Shown here: positions 9,813 through 18,809 of the stretch, piece after piece
Layout of the letters: every line of letters starts with the position of its first letter
Numbering within the stretch: position 1 is the first letter of the stretch
Assembly (NCBI RefSeq): GCF_019793435.1
Contig: NZ_JAILYH010000020.1
Location: 1 to 64,000 of the forward strand
Origin: Rhizobium redzepovicii
GTDB taxonomy: Bacteria > Pseudomonadota > Alphaproteobacteria > Rhizobiales > Rhizobiaceae
Direction of reading: 5' to 3'
Length of the DNA stretch: 64,000 nucleotides
Translations under genes and position numbers: made by a program
The notes under the pieces: generated by a model
Told to the model about the DNA's origin: nothing
Databases searched by the model: none
What the model saw: only the letters and a program-made list of their open reading frames with translations

Positions 9813-12656
9813 ATGTCATCGATCGCACCAGCATCTTCGGATATCGATACGGTTTCATTTCTCCGGCTAAACGCCAATTCCGATCCAAAGTCCGAAAATT
9901 CCACGAGCCAGGGCAAAACCACGAGCACCACGGTCAAGAAGGCATCGCCTTTTGCCTCTGACGGGACCACGACGGCAGCCCTGACGATTTTCTCCTCTAT
10001 ATCGGCGCAGACGAGCAGTCCGAAGTTCGTTTCGCTGGCCGCCACGTCGAATGGCACGTCCCGCCCTACCGCGCCGATCCAGCCGGTCATCGATCTCCTG
10101 TTCAATTCCGATTTCATGAGCGAGATCAATCAGGGCTTCATGGAAGGGCTGAAGGACAAGGACAAATCCTTCGAGAGCATCGACGTCGTCAAAAACCCTC
10201 ACAATTACACTGCCGAGCAGAAACTGATCATGTATCTCGATCTGCTTCAGACCAAGGCGACCTTCGGCCAATACAAGGACAGCCTCGGCGACAACCAGCG
10301 CGGCATCTACAACGACCAGGAGATCCTGAAGGATCTCGACAAGTCGATCGCCATCCTGGGCTCGGACCCCGACGTCAACTCGCTGATGACGGAGAAGGCG
10401 CTGAAGGCCTTCAAGCTGATCTTCTCCGGTTATCGCGTGGCGCCGGCCGATACGAACAAGGACGCTTCCGAGATCATCAACGACACGATAACGCGTGACG
10501 AGAAGATGAAGGACCTGCGTACGAAGGTCGAGGATGCCTTTGAGCGCGACATCGTCAATGGCGGCCTGCTGAATGACGGTCTCAAATCCGGCAAGGACGT
10601 CACCACCATTCTCAAGGAATATAATGCCGCCCTCGGCTTCTATTCCATGGTGCTTCCCGACGATTTCGTAAAGCAGCGCTCGGCGATTGCCGACAAGACC
10701 TATGCCGAATTCTTCGACAAGAACGTGCTGCCGACGATCTCCGATCCGACGACGGCGCTCGATGGCCTGATCCGCATGGGACTGGCCGGCAACAAGACCG
10801 AGCGGGAACTGAAGGGGCTCGGCTCCATCCTGCCGGTTGTGGATTTCGACCAGTCGCTCGGGCTCGGCGGGAGCCTGTTCCCCGATCTCAAGATCGACCT
10901 CGACGGTTTGAAAAAGGTTGCCGCTTCCGAATTCGGCAGCACCGTTCCCAACAATATCACCCACCTGTTCAACCCGACCATCCAGGCGATGGCCAACCAG
11001 TTTTACGGGTCAGACAGCCCCGAGGTGCGCGATCAGTTCAAGGCCGACGTCAAGGCGCTTCTCGGTCCGCTGCTCGACAAGGTAGGCGCCGGAGAAATCG
11101 GCATCGGCGATCTCGCCGGCAATCTGGAGCGCCTGACGTCGCGCCTGAGCGCACCCGGCGGCAAGGAGGTCTTGGGCTACCGCCATGCGGTGCAGACCGC
11201 GCTGGAAGGGCTCGTCATGGGCGCCAGCCTGGTCTCGAAGTTGCCGGCCAATGCCGAGTGGGACAAGAGCGTCTCGCCGCTGCCCTCCAGCAATCTCGCC
11301 AGCTATTCGTTCAACGACGTCATGGCGGCAATCATGATCGGCACCGGGCTGGCCGGCAAGGGCATTGCCGCCAACGGCTCAGACGGCGGGCGCTTCTTCG
11401 CCGGCAGCGGGGGCGACGCCTGGATCGCCGAGCGCATGTTCGCCACCAAGGACAATGGCTGGAGCAAGACCATCCAAAGTCTCGATCTGCCCTATATCGA
11501 CAGCGAATATCTGACATCGAGCCTCAAGGACATGGGACTTTCCATGTCAGGCCTGATGAAGACGCTGATGCCCGGCACGGATGTGATCGATCCAATCATC
11601 GTCGACGGCAAGACCGCCGAAGAGGCGATCAAGAGGATCATCGCCCCGAGCCTCGACGCGCTGGCGGAAACCCTGTTCAAGGGCAATGCCGATGCCATGG
11701 CGCAATACAAGACCAATTTCACGACGATCTTCACCGCGCTTTGGGCGACGATGCGACCGGGCGGCAGCGTCGAAACGATCAAGGCCGACCTTGCCAAGCT
11801 GATCGACAAGACCGCGACGGCGGCGCCGGCAGGGGTCGATCCTGTCAAATACAAGGCGGCGCTCTCTTCCGGCGTGATGTCGGTGCTTACCGCATCCCGC
11901 TCCATCTATGCCGGCCTCAACATGACGAGCCCGACCTGGGACAGCATCGGCATCGTGGTTCTGCACGCCCTTGGCGCTCTCGCGCACATGGGCAGTGCGC
12001 TCGGCTCGGCGATCAAAGCCTCGAATTTTTCGCTGCTGGATGGGATCAGTTCACTCGTCGGCGTTTCCGACGAGCTGGCGCGGGCGCAGCGCAGCGTGCT
12101 CTCCGCCTTTTTCAAGAATACCGGGACGACGGTTGGCGCCGTTGCCGGCGTCGCTTGGCTGCCGGTGGAATATTACCAGTTCCTGCAGGGGCTCACCAGT
12201 GGCAAGGGCGATCCGGTCGATCTCATCTTCATGGGTATCGGAACCGCGGCGGACACGGTCGGCGCGATCGAGGGCATCGCAGGCGTTGCCAATATGCTGG
12301 TGAATTCCACCTTCCTCGGGCGCACGGGCGCAACGGTAGCGCTCGTCTCCGGCGGCTTCTCGCTCGCCTTCGCGATCGCCGGCGCGGTGTCCTGGGCGGC
12401 CTGGGCGGGCTTTGCCATCTACCAGAGCATCAAGCAGGAAAAAGCCTTCCACAAGCAGACCGACATGATGAACGACATGCTTAAGCGCACTGTCAACGAC
12501 ACGGTCGGCATCTACGCCAAAACAGGTCAGCGCGTCGGCGCCAAGGGCGGCGTCGCCCCCGCGCCCCGCGACCCGGAACAGCGCGAGCTGACCCCTGAGA
12601 ACTGGGACGCGATCATCGCCGATATCGAGAAGCGCCGCGGTACGGCGGTGGGCTGA
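9813..12656 (+). CDS. Second putative T3SS translocon protein, paralogue (947 aa)
   Basis: This is a paralogue of the preceding gene, 220 bases downstream. Its N-terminal region of about 350 residues is serine/threonine-rich at the start, as expected for a type III secretion signal, and is unlike copy 1. Residues of about 358-574 are nearly identical to copy 1. The C-terminus again carries hydrophobic stretches (VLHALGALAHMGSALGSAI, VALVSGGFSLAFAIAGAVSW, AAWAGFAIYQSI). The start ATG follows AAGGGA. Both proteins probably act as secreted translocators or effectors. HrpK-like effectors share this C-terminal type, so the exact role is uncertain. Confidence 0.5.
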   Translation: MSSIAPASSDIDTVSFLRLNANSDPKSENSTSQGKTTSTTVKKASPFASDGTTTAALTIFSSISAQTSSPKFVSLAATSNGTSRPTAPIQPVIDLLFNSDFMSEINQGFMEGLKDKDKSFESIDVVKNPHNYTAEQKLIMYLDLLQTKATFGQYKDSLGDNQRGIYNDQEILKDLDKSIAILGSDPDVNSLMTEKALKAFKLIFSGYRVAPADTNKDASEIINDTITRDEKMKDLRTKVEDAFERDIVNGGLLNDGLKSGKDVTTILKEYNAALGFYSMVLPDDFVKQRSAIADKTYAEFFDKNVLPTISDPTTALDGLIRMGLAGNKTERELKGLGSILPVVDFDQSLGLGGSLFPDLKIDLDGLKKVAASEFGSTVPNNITHLFNPTIQAMANQFYGSDSPEVRDQFKADVKALLGPLLDKVGAGEIGIGDLAGNLERLTSRLSAPGGKEVLGYRHAVQTALEGLVMGASLVSKLPANAEWDKSVSPLPSSNLASYSFNDVMAAIMIGTGLAGKGIAANGSDGGRFFAGSGGDAWIAERMFATKDNGWSKTIQSLDLPYIDSEYLTSSLKDMGLSMSGLMKTLMPGTDVIDPIIVDGKTAEEAIKRIIAPSLDALAETLFKGNADAMAQYKTNFTTIFTALWATMRPGGSVETIKADLAKLIDKTATAAPAGVDPVKYKAALSSGVMSVLTASRSIYAGLNMTSPTWDSIGIVVLHALGALAHMGSALGSAIKASNFSLLDGISSLVGVSDELARAQRSVLSAFFKNTGTTVGAVAGVAWLPVEYYQFLQGLTSGKGDPVDLIFMGIGTAADTVGAIEGIAGVANMLVNSTFLGRTGATVALVSGGFSLAFAIAGAVSWAAWAGFAIYQSIKQEKAFHKQTDMMNDMLKRTVNDTVGIYAKTGQRVGAKGGVAPAPRDPEQRELTPENWDAIIADIEKRRGTAVG
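10883..11535 (+). repeat. 650-bp direct repeat, copy 2 (inside translocon gene 2)
   Basis: This is the partner of 7243-7895. The encoded segment contains GSTVPNNITHLFNPTIQAMA and GGDAWIAERMFAT in both copies. The flanking protein sequence diverges fully, so the shared block behaves as an exchangeable domain. Confidence 0.9.
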
Positions 12657-12692
12657 TCCGGGACGCTTTCGCAACACCAAATATCTGGGTAC

Positions 12693-12731
12693 TCACAGGC
12701 CCGGTTGGCGTAGAGGCGGTCGGGCCTGTGA
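12693..12731 (+). terminator. Stem-loop after translocon gene 2
   Basis: TCACAGGCCCG (12693-12703) pairs perfectly with CGGGCCTGTGA (12721-12731) around a 17-base loop. AAATA to the left and TATTT to the right extend the symmetry. It begins 36 bases after the stop codon. There is no long T-run, so it may be a terminator of either strand or an mRNA-stabilising stem. Confidence 0.5.
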
Positions 12732-12863
12732 ATATTTGATAGCAATAAATTTAAGTATGAATTTCATGCGCAATCTGGATATCTGCTGCGCTTTATGGAT
12801 AAAAACGTTCAATTTTAATATAAAGGTCGAGAAAGTTGTCAAAGCGATTGTAATTTCCGAAAA

Positions 12864-12878
12864 TTAACCATCGGTTAA
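12864..12878. promoter_or_regulatory. Candidate CtrA-type site TTAA-N7-TTAA
   Basis: TTAACCATCGGTTAA is a perfect inverted repeat and fits the alphaproteobacterial CtrA consensus TTAA-N7-TTAA. It lies 82 bases before the small gene that opens the sct operon, in an AT-rich leader. A second match occurs at 62025 before a chemoreceptor gene. Binding is not shown by sequence alone. Confidence 0.35.
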
Positions 12879-12959
12879 GTTTAAACAATTGACCGGCCGT
12901 TTTTTTATCCATATCAAATCATGCATTCATTTTGATAACTCCTTGATGGAAGTGCTCAT

Positions 12960-13217
12960 ATGGCCGTAGATGCAGTGAATTCCGACCTGAACCTGGCGCC
13001 TGCAAACCCTGTCTCGGTGGAGCTGACGACTGATAAGACAGATTCCAAGGACACCACCGGCAGCACGACGAAAAAGGTCGATCCGAACAGCGAGAGCGAG
13101 ATACTCTCCGCTGCCGTGGACGCGTTTCTGCCAGGCATGATTTCCAACACCCTGATGCTGAACAATTCGCTTTTCAATTTCGCCAAGGAGGCGATCGACG
13201 AAGGCAGCGACGAGTAG
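12960..13217 (+). CDS. Small T3SS-associated protein, probably secreted (85 aa)
   Basis: This acidic 85-residue protein has a Thr/Ser/Asp-rich, disordered-looking first half and a helical second half (ILSAAVDAFLPGMISNTLML, NNSLFNFAKEAIDEG). It starts the rightward sct operon, 50 bases before sctI. Size, composition and position suit a small exported component or pilus-associated Nop protein such as NopC. I do not recognise a specific family, so the name is left open. Confidence 0.5.
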   Translation: MAVDAVNSDLNLAPANPVSVELTTDKTDSKDTTGSTTKKVDPNSESEILSAAVDAFLPGMISNTLMLNNSLFNFAKEAIDEGSDE

Positions 13218-13267
13218 CGTTCCCGTTCATCGTTTGCAGTTGACGTGTACCGAGTTGAGGAATTGCA

Positions 13268-13744
13268 ATGAGCGGAGAAGAACTTACCGGCCGCGCCTTT
13301 ACGCCGCCCGTTGATGGCGTATCGACAGGCAATGTGCTGAAGACCTCGGAGATCGTGGCGGAGCGGATCGGGCTGCAGCCGGCGGATTTCGCCGGCCTTC
13401 GGCCAACCGAACTCACCTCCATTCCCAACATCCAGGGCCGCAAGATCGCGCCTGAGTCCGACGCCGTCCCGCCCTCCTATTCACCGGAAGGCAATACCAG
13501 GCCCTCCAGCATTCTCGACCGGCTGTCGGCATTCTTCATGCCGGTGGCCGGGAACGGCCAGCCGGAGACGCCGCTGGTGCGATTTGCCGCGGACAAGGAT
13601 CACAGCGGCCCGAAGATCGAAGACATCACGACATCGATCGACCGGCTGGAGAAATCACAGCAATTCGCGACCGGCACGACGCTGCTGTCGTCACTCACCC
13701 AGTCGGTGATGTCGTCGTCCAAACGGCTGACGCAGGGCCAGTGA
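13268..13744 (+). CDS. sctI: T3SS inner rod protein SctI (NopB/NolB-like)
   Basis: This 158-residue protein lies directly before sctJ, overlapping its GTG start. That is the place of nopB (nolB), the rhizobial SctI equivalent, in other rhizobial clusters. The long variable N-terminus is followed by a C-terminal amphipathic helix (FATGTTLLSSLTQSVMSSSK, RLTQGQ) that resembles the polymerising helix of inner rod proteins. A GAGG site precedes the ATG. The assignment rests on position plus C-terminal pattern, as these proteins diverge strongly. Confidence 0.65.
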   Translation: MSGEELTGRAFTPPVDGVSTGNVLKTSEIVAERIGLQPADFAGLRPTELTSIPNIQGRKIAPESDAVPPSYSPEGNTRPSSILDRLSAFFMPVAGNGQPETPLVRFAADKDHSGPKIEDITTSIDRLEKSQQFATGTTLLSSLTQSVMSSSKRLTQGQ

Positions 13745-14571
13745 ATATCATGATCACATCGGCCCTTGCGAGATCACCGATCACTTCGCCCGCGCGCAAA
13801 GTCCTTCCGAAGGCCGCCATGCTCGCTTTCTGCCTGTTCCTCGCCGCCTGCAGCCAGGACGTGCTGACGGGACTCGATCAGCGCGATGCGCTGGATGCTC
13901 AGGTCCTGCTCGAACGCGCCGGCATCTCCGTCACCATGAGGAGCGAAAAGGGCGGGACCTATGCGATCGCCGCTGAATCAGCCGATCATGCCCGGGCGAT
14001 CGAGTTGCTGGCGGGCGCCGGTCTGCCGCGTCAGTCGTTCGGAAATGTCGCCGAACTCTTTCCCGGCAACGGCTTCCTTGTGACGCCTTACGAACAAAAA
14101 GCCCGGATGAGCTACGCCATCGAGCAGCAGCTTGCCGAAACGCTTTCGGGGCTTGACGGCGTGGCGACGGCGCGCGTCCATGTGGTGCTGCCGGAGGAAA
14201 ACGGCCGCGGGCTCATCAAGGAAAAGGCGAAGGCGGCGGCCGTGTTGCAATATCGCCCCGGCGCCAATCTCAACGAGATCGACATGAAAAGCCGGTCCGT
14301 TCTGGTCAACAGCATCCGTGATCTCTCTTACGAAGATGTCTCGGTGGTGGTCAGCCCCTGGTCGGAGGTCGGCGCGCCGGCGGCCCCGCCGGCAACGGCA
14401 GCATCGGCCCCGGCGGCAACCGTGACGCCGGCACCCGCCGCAGCGCCATTCTCGATGGTGCAAAGCGCTCTCTCGGCTTTCAAGGCCCCCAATCTGGCCG
14501 TGATCGGCGCAATTATCCTCGCCATCGGGGCATGCCTGCTGCTGCTGTTGCCGCAGCGGAAGGAGCGCTGA
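13741..14571 (+). CDS. sctJ: T3SS inner-membrane ring lipoprotein SctJ (RhcJ/NolT)
   Basis: This 276-residue YscJ/FliF-family lipoprotein has a leader ending in the lipobox LAAC with Cys37. The conserved ring-building modules follow: DALDAQVLLERAGI, the PRQSFGNVAELFPG linker and VATARVHVVLPEENGR. A C-terminal transmembrane helix (LAVIGAIILAIGACLLLLL) anchors it. An alanine/proline-rich linker precedes the helix. The GTG at 13741 overlaps the sctI stop; an ATG nine bases later is the alternative start. It forms the periplasmic-side ring of the injectisome with SctD. Confidence 0.9.
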   Translation: MNIMITSALARSPITSPARKVLPKAAMLAFCLFLAACSQDVLTGLDQRDALDAQVLLERAGISVTMRSEKGGTYAIAAESADHARAIELLAGAGLPRQSFGNVAELFPGNGFLVTPYEQKARMSYAIEQQLAETLSGLDGVATARVHVVLPEENGRGLIKEKAKAAAVLQYRPGANLNEIDMKSRSVLVNSIRDLSYEDVSVVVSPWSEVGAPAAPPATAASAPAATVTPAPAAAPFSMVQSALSAFKAPNLAVIGAIILAIGACLLLLLPQRKER

Positions 14572-14573
14572 GC

Positions 14574-15203
14574 ATGCGCACGCCGCGTTCGGACGGCGAG
14601 GCGATCTCGGATGCGGCGAGGATCCGCAGGGCAGCGCTGCTTTCCGCGGATATGCTGACGGCCGCCCGATGGGATGGGACCGCGCCGCTCCTTGCCGATG
14701 GGTCTACCCTGTCGCGGCGGCTGCACCGGCGGCTTTTCACGGAGATCGCAGAAGCCCATGGCGACCCCGCCACATTTGCCGACGGCGCCCGCCGCCTGAT
14801 TTCCATGGACGCGGACGGACTCTCAAAGGCCGCGTTCCGGGCGGGCTTCGCCTATCATCTCGCAGCCTTCTGCCCCGCGGTCGATCGCCCGACCCTTGCG
14901 AGGCTCAGGGCCGCCTACGGCGAGGAAGCGGTCGCATTCGCCCTCGGCCACATCAATCTTTCCACGGCAACGCCGCCGCTTGATCTGTTGAGCGAGCAGG
15001 CAAGGCATGTCGTCGAGGCCGATGGCTGGTCGATGCTGACGCTTCTGGCAGACGAATATCGGATCTCTGCGGCATGGCGGTGGGCGGGCTGGCGCGACAT
15101 GGCCGAAAACGGCTCGGCTTCCCTGTTGAAGAGCCCGGCGCTCGTTCTGGCGACGGCCGCCGTCGACGAGGTCGCCTCCACACAGGAAGGCGCCGGACGA
15201 TGA
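14574..15203 (+). CDS. sctK: T3SS sorting platform protein SctK (NolU-like)
   Basis: This 209-residue cytosolic protein sits between sctJ and sctL, the position of nolU/sctK in rhizobial clusters. SctK proteins are poorly conserved. Visible features are a helical, arginine-rich body and no signal peptide or membrane segment. The ATG at 14574 follows AGGAG and comes two bases after the sctJ stop. Its TGA overlaps the sctL ATG (ATGA), which indicates translational coupling. It is expected to help form the sorting platform with SctQ and SctL. Confidence 0.7.
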   Translation: MRTPRSDGEAISDAARIRRAALLSADMLTAARWDGTAPLLADGSTLSRRLHRRLFTEIAEAHGDPATFADGARRLISMDADGLSKAAFRAGFAYHLAAFCPAVDRPTLARLRAAYGEEAVAFALGHINLSTATPPLDLLSEQARHVVEADGWSMLTLLADEYRISAAWRWAGWRDMAENGSASLLKSPALVLATAAVDEVASTQEGAGR

Positions 15204-15763
15204 GCTCGGGATTTGCACGCCACGACCGCATCATTCCGGCGGAAAACTTCGGCCAGATCAGGGAGGCGGCGCAAATTCTGGCGGCTGCCCGCCAGGACGC
15301 CGCCCAATCCCAGGCCACACTTGCAGCCGCCAGCGAGCAGGCCGCCCAAAACGGCTATCGCGACGGGTTCGAACAGGGCGTTCGTGATGCCGCCGCACGG
15401 CTTGCCGCCTCGCTCGGAAAAGCCGAACAGGAGATTGCCAATCTCGACAGCTGGGTCGAGGCGGTGGTTCTGAAATCGGTCGGATTGATCCTCGGATCGA
15501 TGGAGGCCGACGAACGCACCAGGCGATTGGTCCGCCACGCCATATCCCAGACCGCAGAGGCCCAGGAGATCGCCCTCCATGTCGCCCCCGAGGATGCCGC
15601 CATGATCGCCCAGGCAATTGCGGATATCGATCATCGCATCACTATCGAAACGGATCCGCTGATGTCTGCCGGCGAGATCGTCCTGGAGACATCGGCGGGA
15701 CGAAGCCAGATCGGCTTGAAAGACCAGCTCGCCACCGTGATCGAGGCCCTCGTCCATGGCTGA
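15200..15763 (+). CDS. sctL: T3SS ATPase regulator/stator SctL (RhcL/NolV)
   Basis: This 187-residue FliH/SctL-type protein has an N-terminal alanine/glutamine-rich coiled coil (AAQILAAARQDAAQSQATL) and then the YRDGFEQGVRDAAARL region. The C-terminal domain (VVLKSVGLILGSMEADERT...ALHVAPEDAA) resembles V/F-ATPase stator subunits. It tethers the SctN ATPase to the sorting platform. It overlaps sctK by four bases and sctN by eight, consistent with one tightly coupled operon. Confidence 0.85.
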   Translation: MSSGFARHDRIIPAENFGQIREAAQILAAARQDAAQSQATLAAASEQAAQNGYRDGFEQGVRDAAARLAASLGKAEQEIANLDSWVEAVVLKSVGLILGSMEADERTRRLVRHAISQTAEAQEIALHVAPEDAAMIAQAIADIDHRITIETDPLMSAGEIVLETSAGRSQIGLKDQLATVIEALVHG

Positions 15764-17075
15764 CGCATTGCTTCGCATGGAGCGGACGCTCGAACAGACG
15801 GACGTGCGGCGGCAGAGCGGCCGCGTGACGAGTGTTTCGGGCCTGCTGGTGCGGGCGCTCATCCCCTCGGTTCGGATCGGCGAGCTCTGCGAACTGCATG
15901 AGCCGGGCAGGGGCCGCATCGGCCTCGCCGATGTCGTCGGTATCGACGGCGAGACGGCACTTCTCTCGCTTCACGGCGAAACCCGCGGCATCTCCCAGCG
16001 CACGGAAATCGTCCCGACCGGCCGGGAGCCGGCGATCTCTGTCGGCAACTTCCTGCTCGGCGCGGTCGTCGATGCGCACGGCAACGTCCTGCGTCCCTCC
16101 GCCAATCCGGCCGGCGATGACGCGCGTTTCCTGCAGCCGCTCTACGGCCAGCCGGTCAACCCCTTGTCGCGCCGTCCCATCCGCCAGCCGTTCACCTCGG
16201 GGATTGCCGCCCTGGACGGATTGCTGACCTGCGGGCAGGGCCAGCGCATCGGTATTTTCGGCGCGCCCGGCGCCGGCAAGTCGACGTTGGTGTCCCAGAT
16301 CGTCGCCAACAACAAGGCCGATGTGATCGTCTGCGCGCTGGTGGGGGAACGCGGACGCGAGGTCGGCGAATTCGTTGCCGACAACATGCCGGAAGGCGTT
16401 GCCTCGAATGTGGCGCTGGTTCTGGCGACATCGGATCGCCCGGCGCTGGAGCGGTTCAAGGCGGTGATGACGGCAACGGCGATCGCCGAATATTTTCGCG
16501 AGCAGGGAAAACATGTGCTGCTCGTCATCGACAGCGTCACCCGCATGGCCCGCGCCTTGCGCGAAGTCGGGCTTGCTGCCGGCGAACCGCCGGTGCGGCG
16601 CGGCTTTCCGCCTTCCGTATTCGCCGTCTTGCCGCAGATCTTCGAGCGCGCCGGCAACAGCGCAAACGGCACGATGACGGCTTTCTATACGGTCCTCGTC
16701 GAAGGCGAAGAGCAGGACGATCCGATCGCCGAAGAAACCAGGTCGCTGCTGGACGGCCATATCGTGCTCTCTGACAAGATTGCCAGGGCGGGCAATTTTC
16801 CGGCGATCGATGTGCTGGCCAGCCGAAGCCGGACGATGAGCGCGGTGGTGAGCGAGAGCCATCGCCAGGCAGCCGACAGGCTGCGCGCCCTGCTGGCCCT
16901 CTATGACGAGGTGGAACTGCTGATCCGCGTCGGCGAATATCGCCAGGGGCGCGATGCCGCCGTCGACGAGGCCGTCGCCAAACACGGGCTCATCCAGCGC
17001 TTCCTGTTTGACGGCCAGGGCAAGCCGCAGCCGTTCGGCGCGATCGTCGAAGCGCTCGAGGAGCTTGTCCGATGA
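15756..17075 (+). CDS. sctN: T3SS ATPase SctN (RhcN)
   Basis: This 439-residue FliI/SctN-type hexameric ATPase unfolds substrates at the export gate. Walker A GAPGAGKST lies near residue 170 and Walker B VLLVIDSVTR near 254. The region between contains the ALVGERGREVGEF and FTSGIAALDGLLTCG signatures of the family. Length is typical. The start overlaps sctL and the stop overlaps sctQ (ATGA). No sctO gene lies between sctN and sctQ as in some rhizobial clusters; a candidate is found at 25684. Confidence 0.95.
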   Translation: MADALLRMERTLEQTDVRRQSGRVTSVSGLLVRALIPSVRIGELCELHEPGRGRIGLADVVGIDGETALLSLHGETRGISQRTEIVPTGREPAISVGNFLLGAVVDAHGNVLRPSANPAGDDARFLQPLYGQPVNPLSRRPIRQPFTSGIAALDGLLTCGQGQRIGIFGAPGAGKSTLVSQIVANNKADVIVCALVGERGREVGEFVADNMPEGVASNVALVLATSDRPALERFKAVMTATAIAEYFREQGKHVLLVIDSVTRMARALREVGLAAGEPPVRRGFPPSVFAVLPQIFERAGNSANGTMTAFYTVLVEGEEQDDPIAEETRSLLDGHIVLSDKIARAGNFPAIDVLASRSRTMSAVVSESHRQAADRLRALLALYDEVELLIRVGEYRQGRDAAVDEAVAKHGLIQRFLFDGQGKPQPFGAIVEALEELVR

Positions 17076-18091
17076 ATATCGCCGCGCCCGCATGGCCCGA
17101 CTCATCGATGGCCGGGAGCTTCTTTTCCCGTTCCGGCACGACGATGCGCGCCGCCTGGCAAATTCCGGTCCGGGAGCAGACGCTTTCCGTTCGCCCGCTG
17201 TCCCCCGATATCGCGGCCACGCGGATCGCCGATCCTGTCGGCATTCTCTGCCGCGTCGGCGAGCAGGATCAGATGCTGATTGCTTCGGCCGGAGCATTGC
17301 GGCTGCTGGCCGAAAGGCTGGAACCGCTGCTGCTCTGGGAAAAACTGTCACCGCATGAAAAGGCGGCGGTGGTGGAACATCAGTTCGCCGAGGCCTTCGA
17401 GGCAATCGAGAACAAGATCGGCATCGGCCTTTCGCTGCTGGAGATCGGCGCGCAGCCGGAGCCGGATTTTAGCGGCAATTTCGGCTTCGAAATCGGCTGG
17501 AGCGGCATGAGCCTGCCCTTGAGCGGCCGTTTCGATGAAACCTTCCTTGCCGGCCTCGTCGGCTGGGCAAGCCGCCTACCGCGCCGCACGCTCAATGCCC
17601 TGACGACGGCGGTCAACATCCGGCGCGGTTATGCCGTGCTGTCGGTCGGTCAGATCAAATCCCTGCGATTGGGGGACGGCATCGTCATCGATGGGGGGGC
17701 ACCGGAGACCGTGGTCGCGATCACGGGTGAACGTTACCTTGCAACCTGCATGCGCTCGGACAAAGGCGCGGTCCTCACCGAGCCGCTCCTGTCGACGCCA
17801 ACCGGACCAATGAGGCATTTCATGACGAATGACACCGTCGATCAGCAATTGCAGGGCGAGCCGCGTCCGTCGCCTGTCGACAGCATCCCGATCAAGCTGG
17901 TCTTCGATGCCGGACGGCTGGAGTTGCCGCTGCGCACACTCGAGACGATCGGCGAGGGCTATGTGTTCAACCTCGACAGGCCATTGTCGGACGCCGTCGA
18001 TATCATCGCCCAGGGCCGCATTATCGGACGGGGCGAAATCATTTCCGTGGATGGGTTGAGCGCCGTTCGCGTCACGGCGCTGCACGACTGA
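17072..18091 (+). CDS. sctQ: T3SS C-ring protein SctQ (RhcQ)
   Basis: This 339-residue protein has a variable N-terminal two-thirds and a C-terminal SpoA/FliN-like domain (IPIKLVFDAGRLELPLRTLE to GRIIGRGEIISVDGLSAVRV). It forms the cytoplasmic sorting platform pods with SctK and SctL. The stop overlaps the sctR ATG (TGATG). An internal start producing a separate SpoA fragment, known in other systems, could not be judged here. Confidence 0.85.
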   Translation: MNIAAPAWPDSSMAGSFFSRSGTTMRAAWQIPVREQTLSVRPLSPDIAATRIADPVGILCRVGEQDQMLIASAGALRLLAERLEPLLLWEKLSPHEKAAVVEHQFAEAFEAIENKIGIGLSLLEIGAQPEPDFSGNFGFEIGWSGMSLPLSGRFDETFLAGLVGWASRLPRRTLNALTTAVNIRRGYAVLSVGQIKSLRLGDGIVIDGGAPETVVAITGERYLATCMRSDKGAVLTEPLLSTPTGPMRHFMTNDTVDQQLQGEPRPSPVDSIPIKLVFDAGRLELPLRTLETIGEGYVFNLDRPLSDAVDIIAQGRIIGRGEIISVDGLSAVRVTALHD

Positions 18092-18744
18092 TGGAACAGA
18101 GCTTTCCTCTTGCCCAGAGCCTCGCGGCAATGGCGGCGATCTCGATGCTGCCGGTCATTGCCGTGATCGCAACCTCCTTCACCAAGATTTCAGTCGTCCT
18201 GCTGATCGTGCGCAATGCGATCGGCATCCAGCAGACGCCGCCGAATCTCCTGGTCTTTGCGATTGCCATCGTGCTCTCGGCCTTCGTGATGAACCCGGTG
18301 CTGCAAAACAGCTGGCAATTGCTGCTCGCCCATAGCGGCGATTTCGGCACGGTCAGTGGCATGGCGGACGGCATGATCAAAGTGGCAGCGCCGCTGAAGG
18401 ATTTCATGCTGAAATTTTCCGACGCCGAGGTGCGCGACTTTTTCGTGCAGGCGTCGCAGAAGATCTGGGCAAACGCGCCGGCAACCCCCATTGCCTCCGA
18501 CGATATCACCGTGCTGACGCCAAGCTTCCTCGTTTCGGAACTGACGCGGGCCTTTGAAATCGGATTTCTGATTTATCTGCCCTTCCTGATGATCGACTTC
18601 GCCGTCTCCGCCATTCTGGTGGCGCTCGGCATGCAGATGATGTCCCCGACCGTGGTGTCGACACCGCTGAAGCTGCTGCTGTTCGTCTCGATCGACGGCT
18701 GGCGGCGATTGCTGGAAGGTCTGGTGCTGTCCTATGCGCAGTGA
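18091..18744 (+). CDS. sctR: T3SS export gate protein SctR (RhcR)
   Basis: This 217-residue FliP/SctR membrane protein has four hydrophobic segments. Family motifs include TSFTKISVVLLIVRNAIGIQ, QTPPNLLV near residue 50 and the C-terminal PTVVSTPLKLLLFVSIDGWR. It forms the core of the export pore with SctS and SctT. Length is normal and the reading frame is intact. Confidence 0.95.
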   Translation: MEQSFPLAQSLAAMAAISMLPVIAVIATSFTKISVVLLIVRNAIGIQQTPPNLLVFAIAIVLSAFVMNPVLQNSWQLLLAHSGDFGTVSGMADGMIKVAAPLKDFMLKFSDAEVRDFFVQASQKIWANAPATPIASDDITVLTPSFLVSELTRAFEIGFLIYLPFLMIDFAVSAILVALGMQMMSPTVVSTPLKLLLFVSIDGWRRLLEGLVLSYAQ

Positions 18745-18809
18745 GCATCGCGCCTTGACGAAAGCCCCGGTTCGAGCGCCTGCCGCGCCCACGCGAAAGG
18801 CCTGCCACC

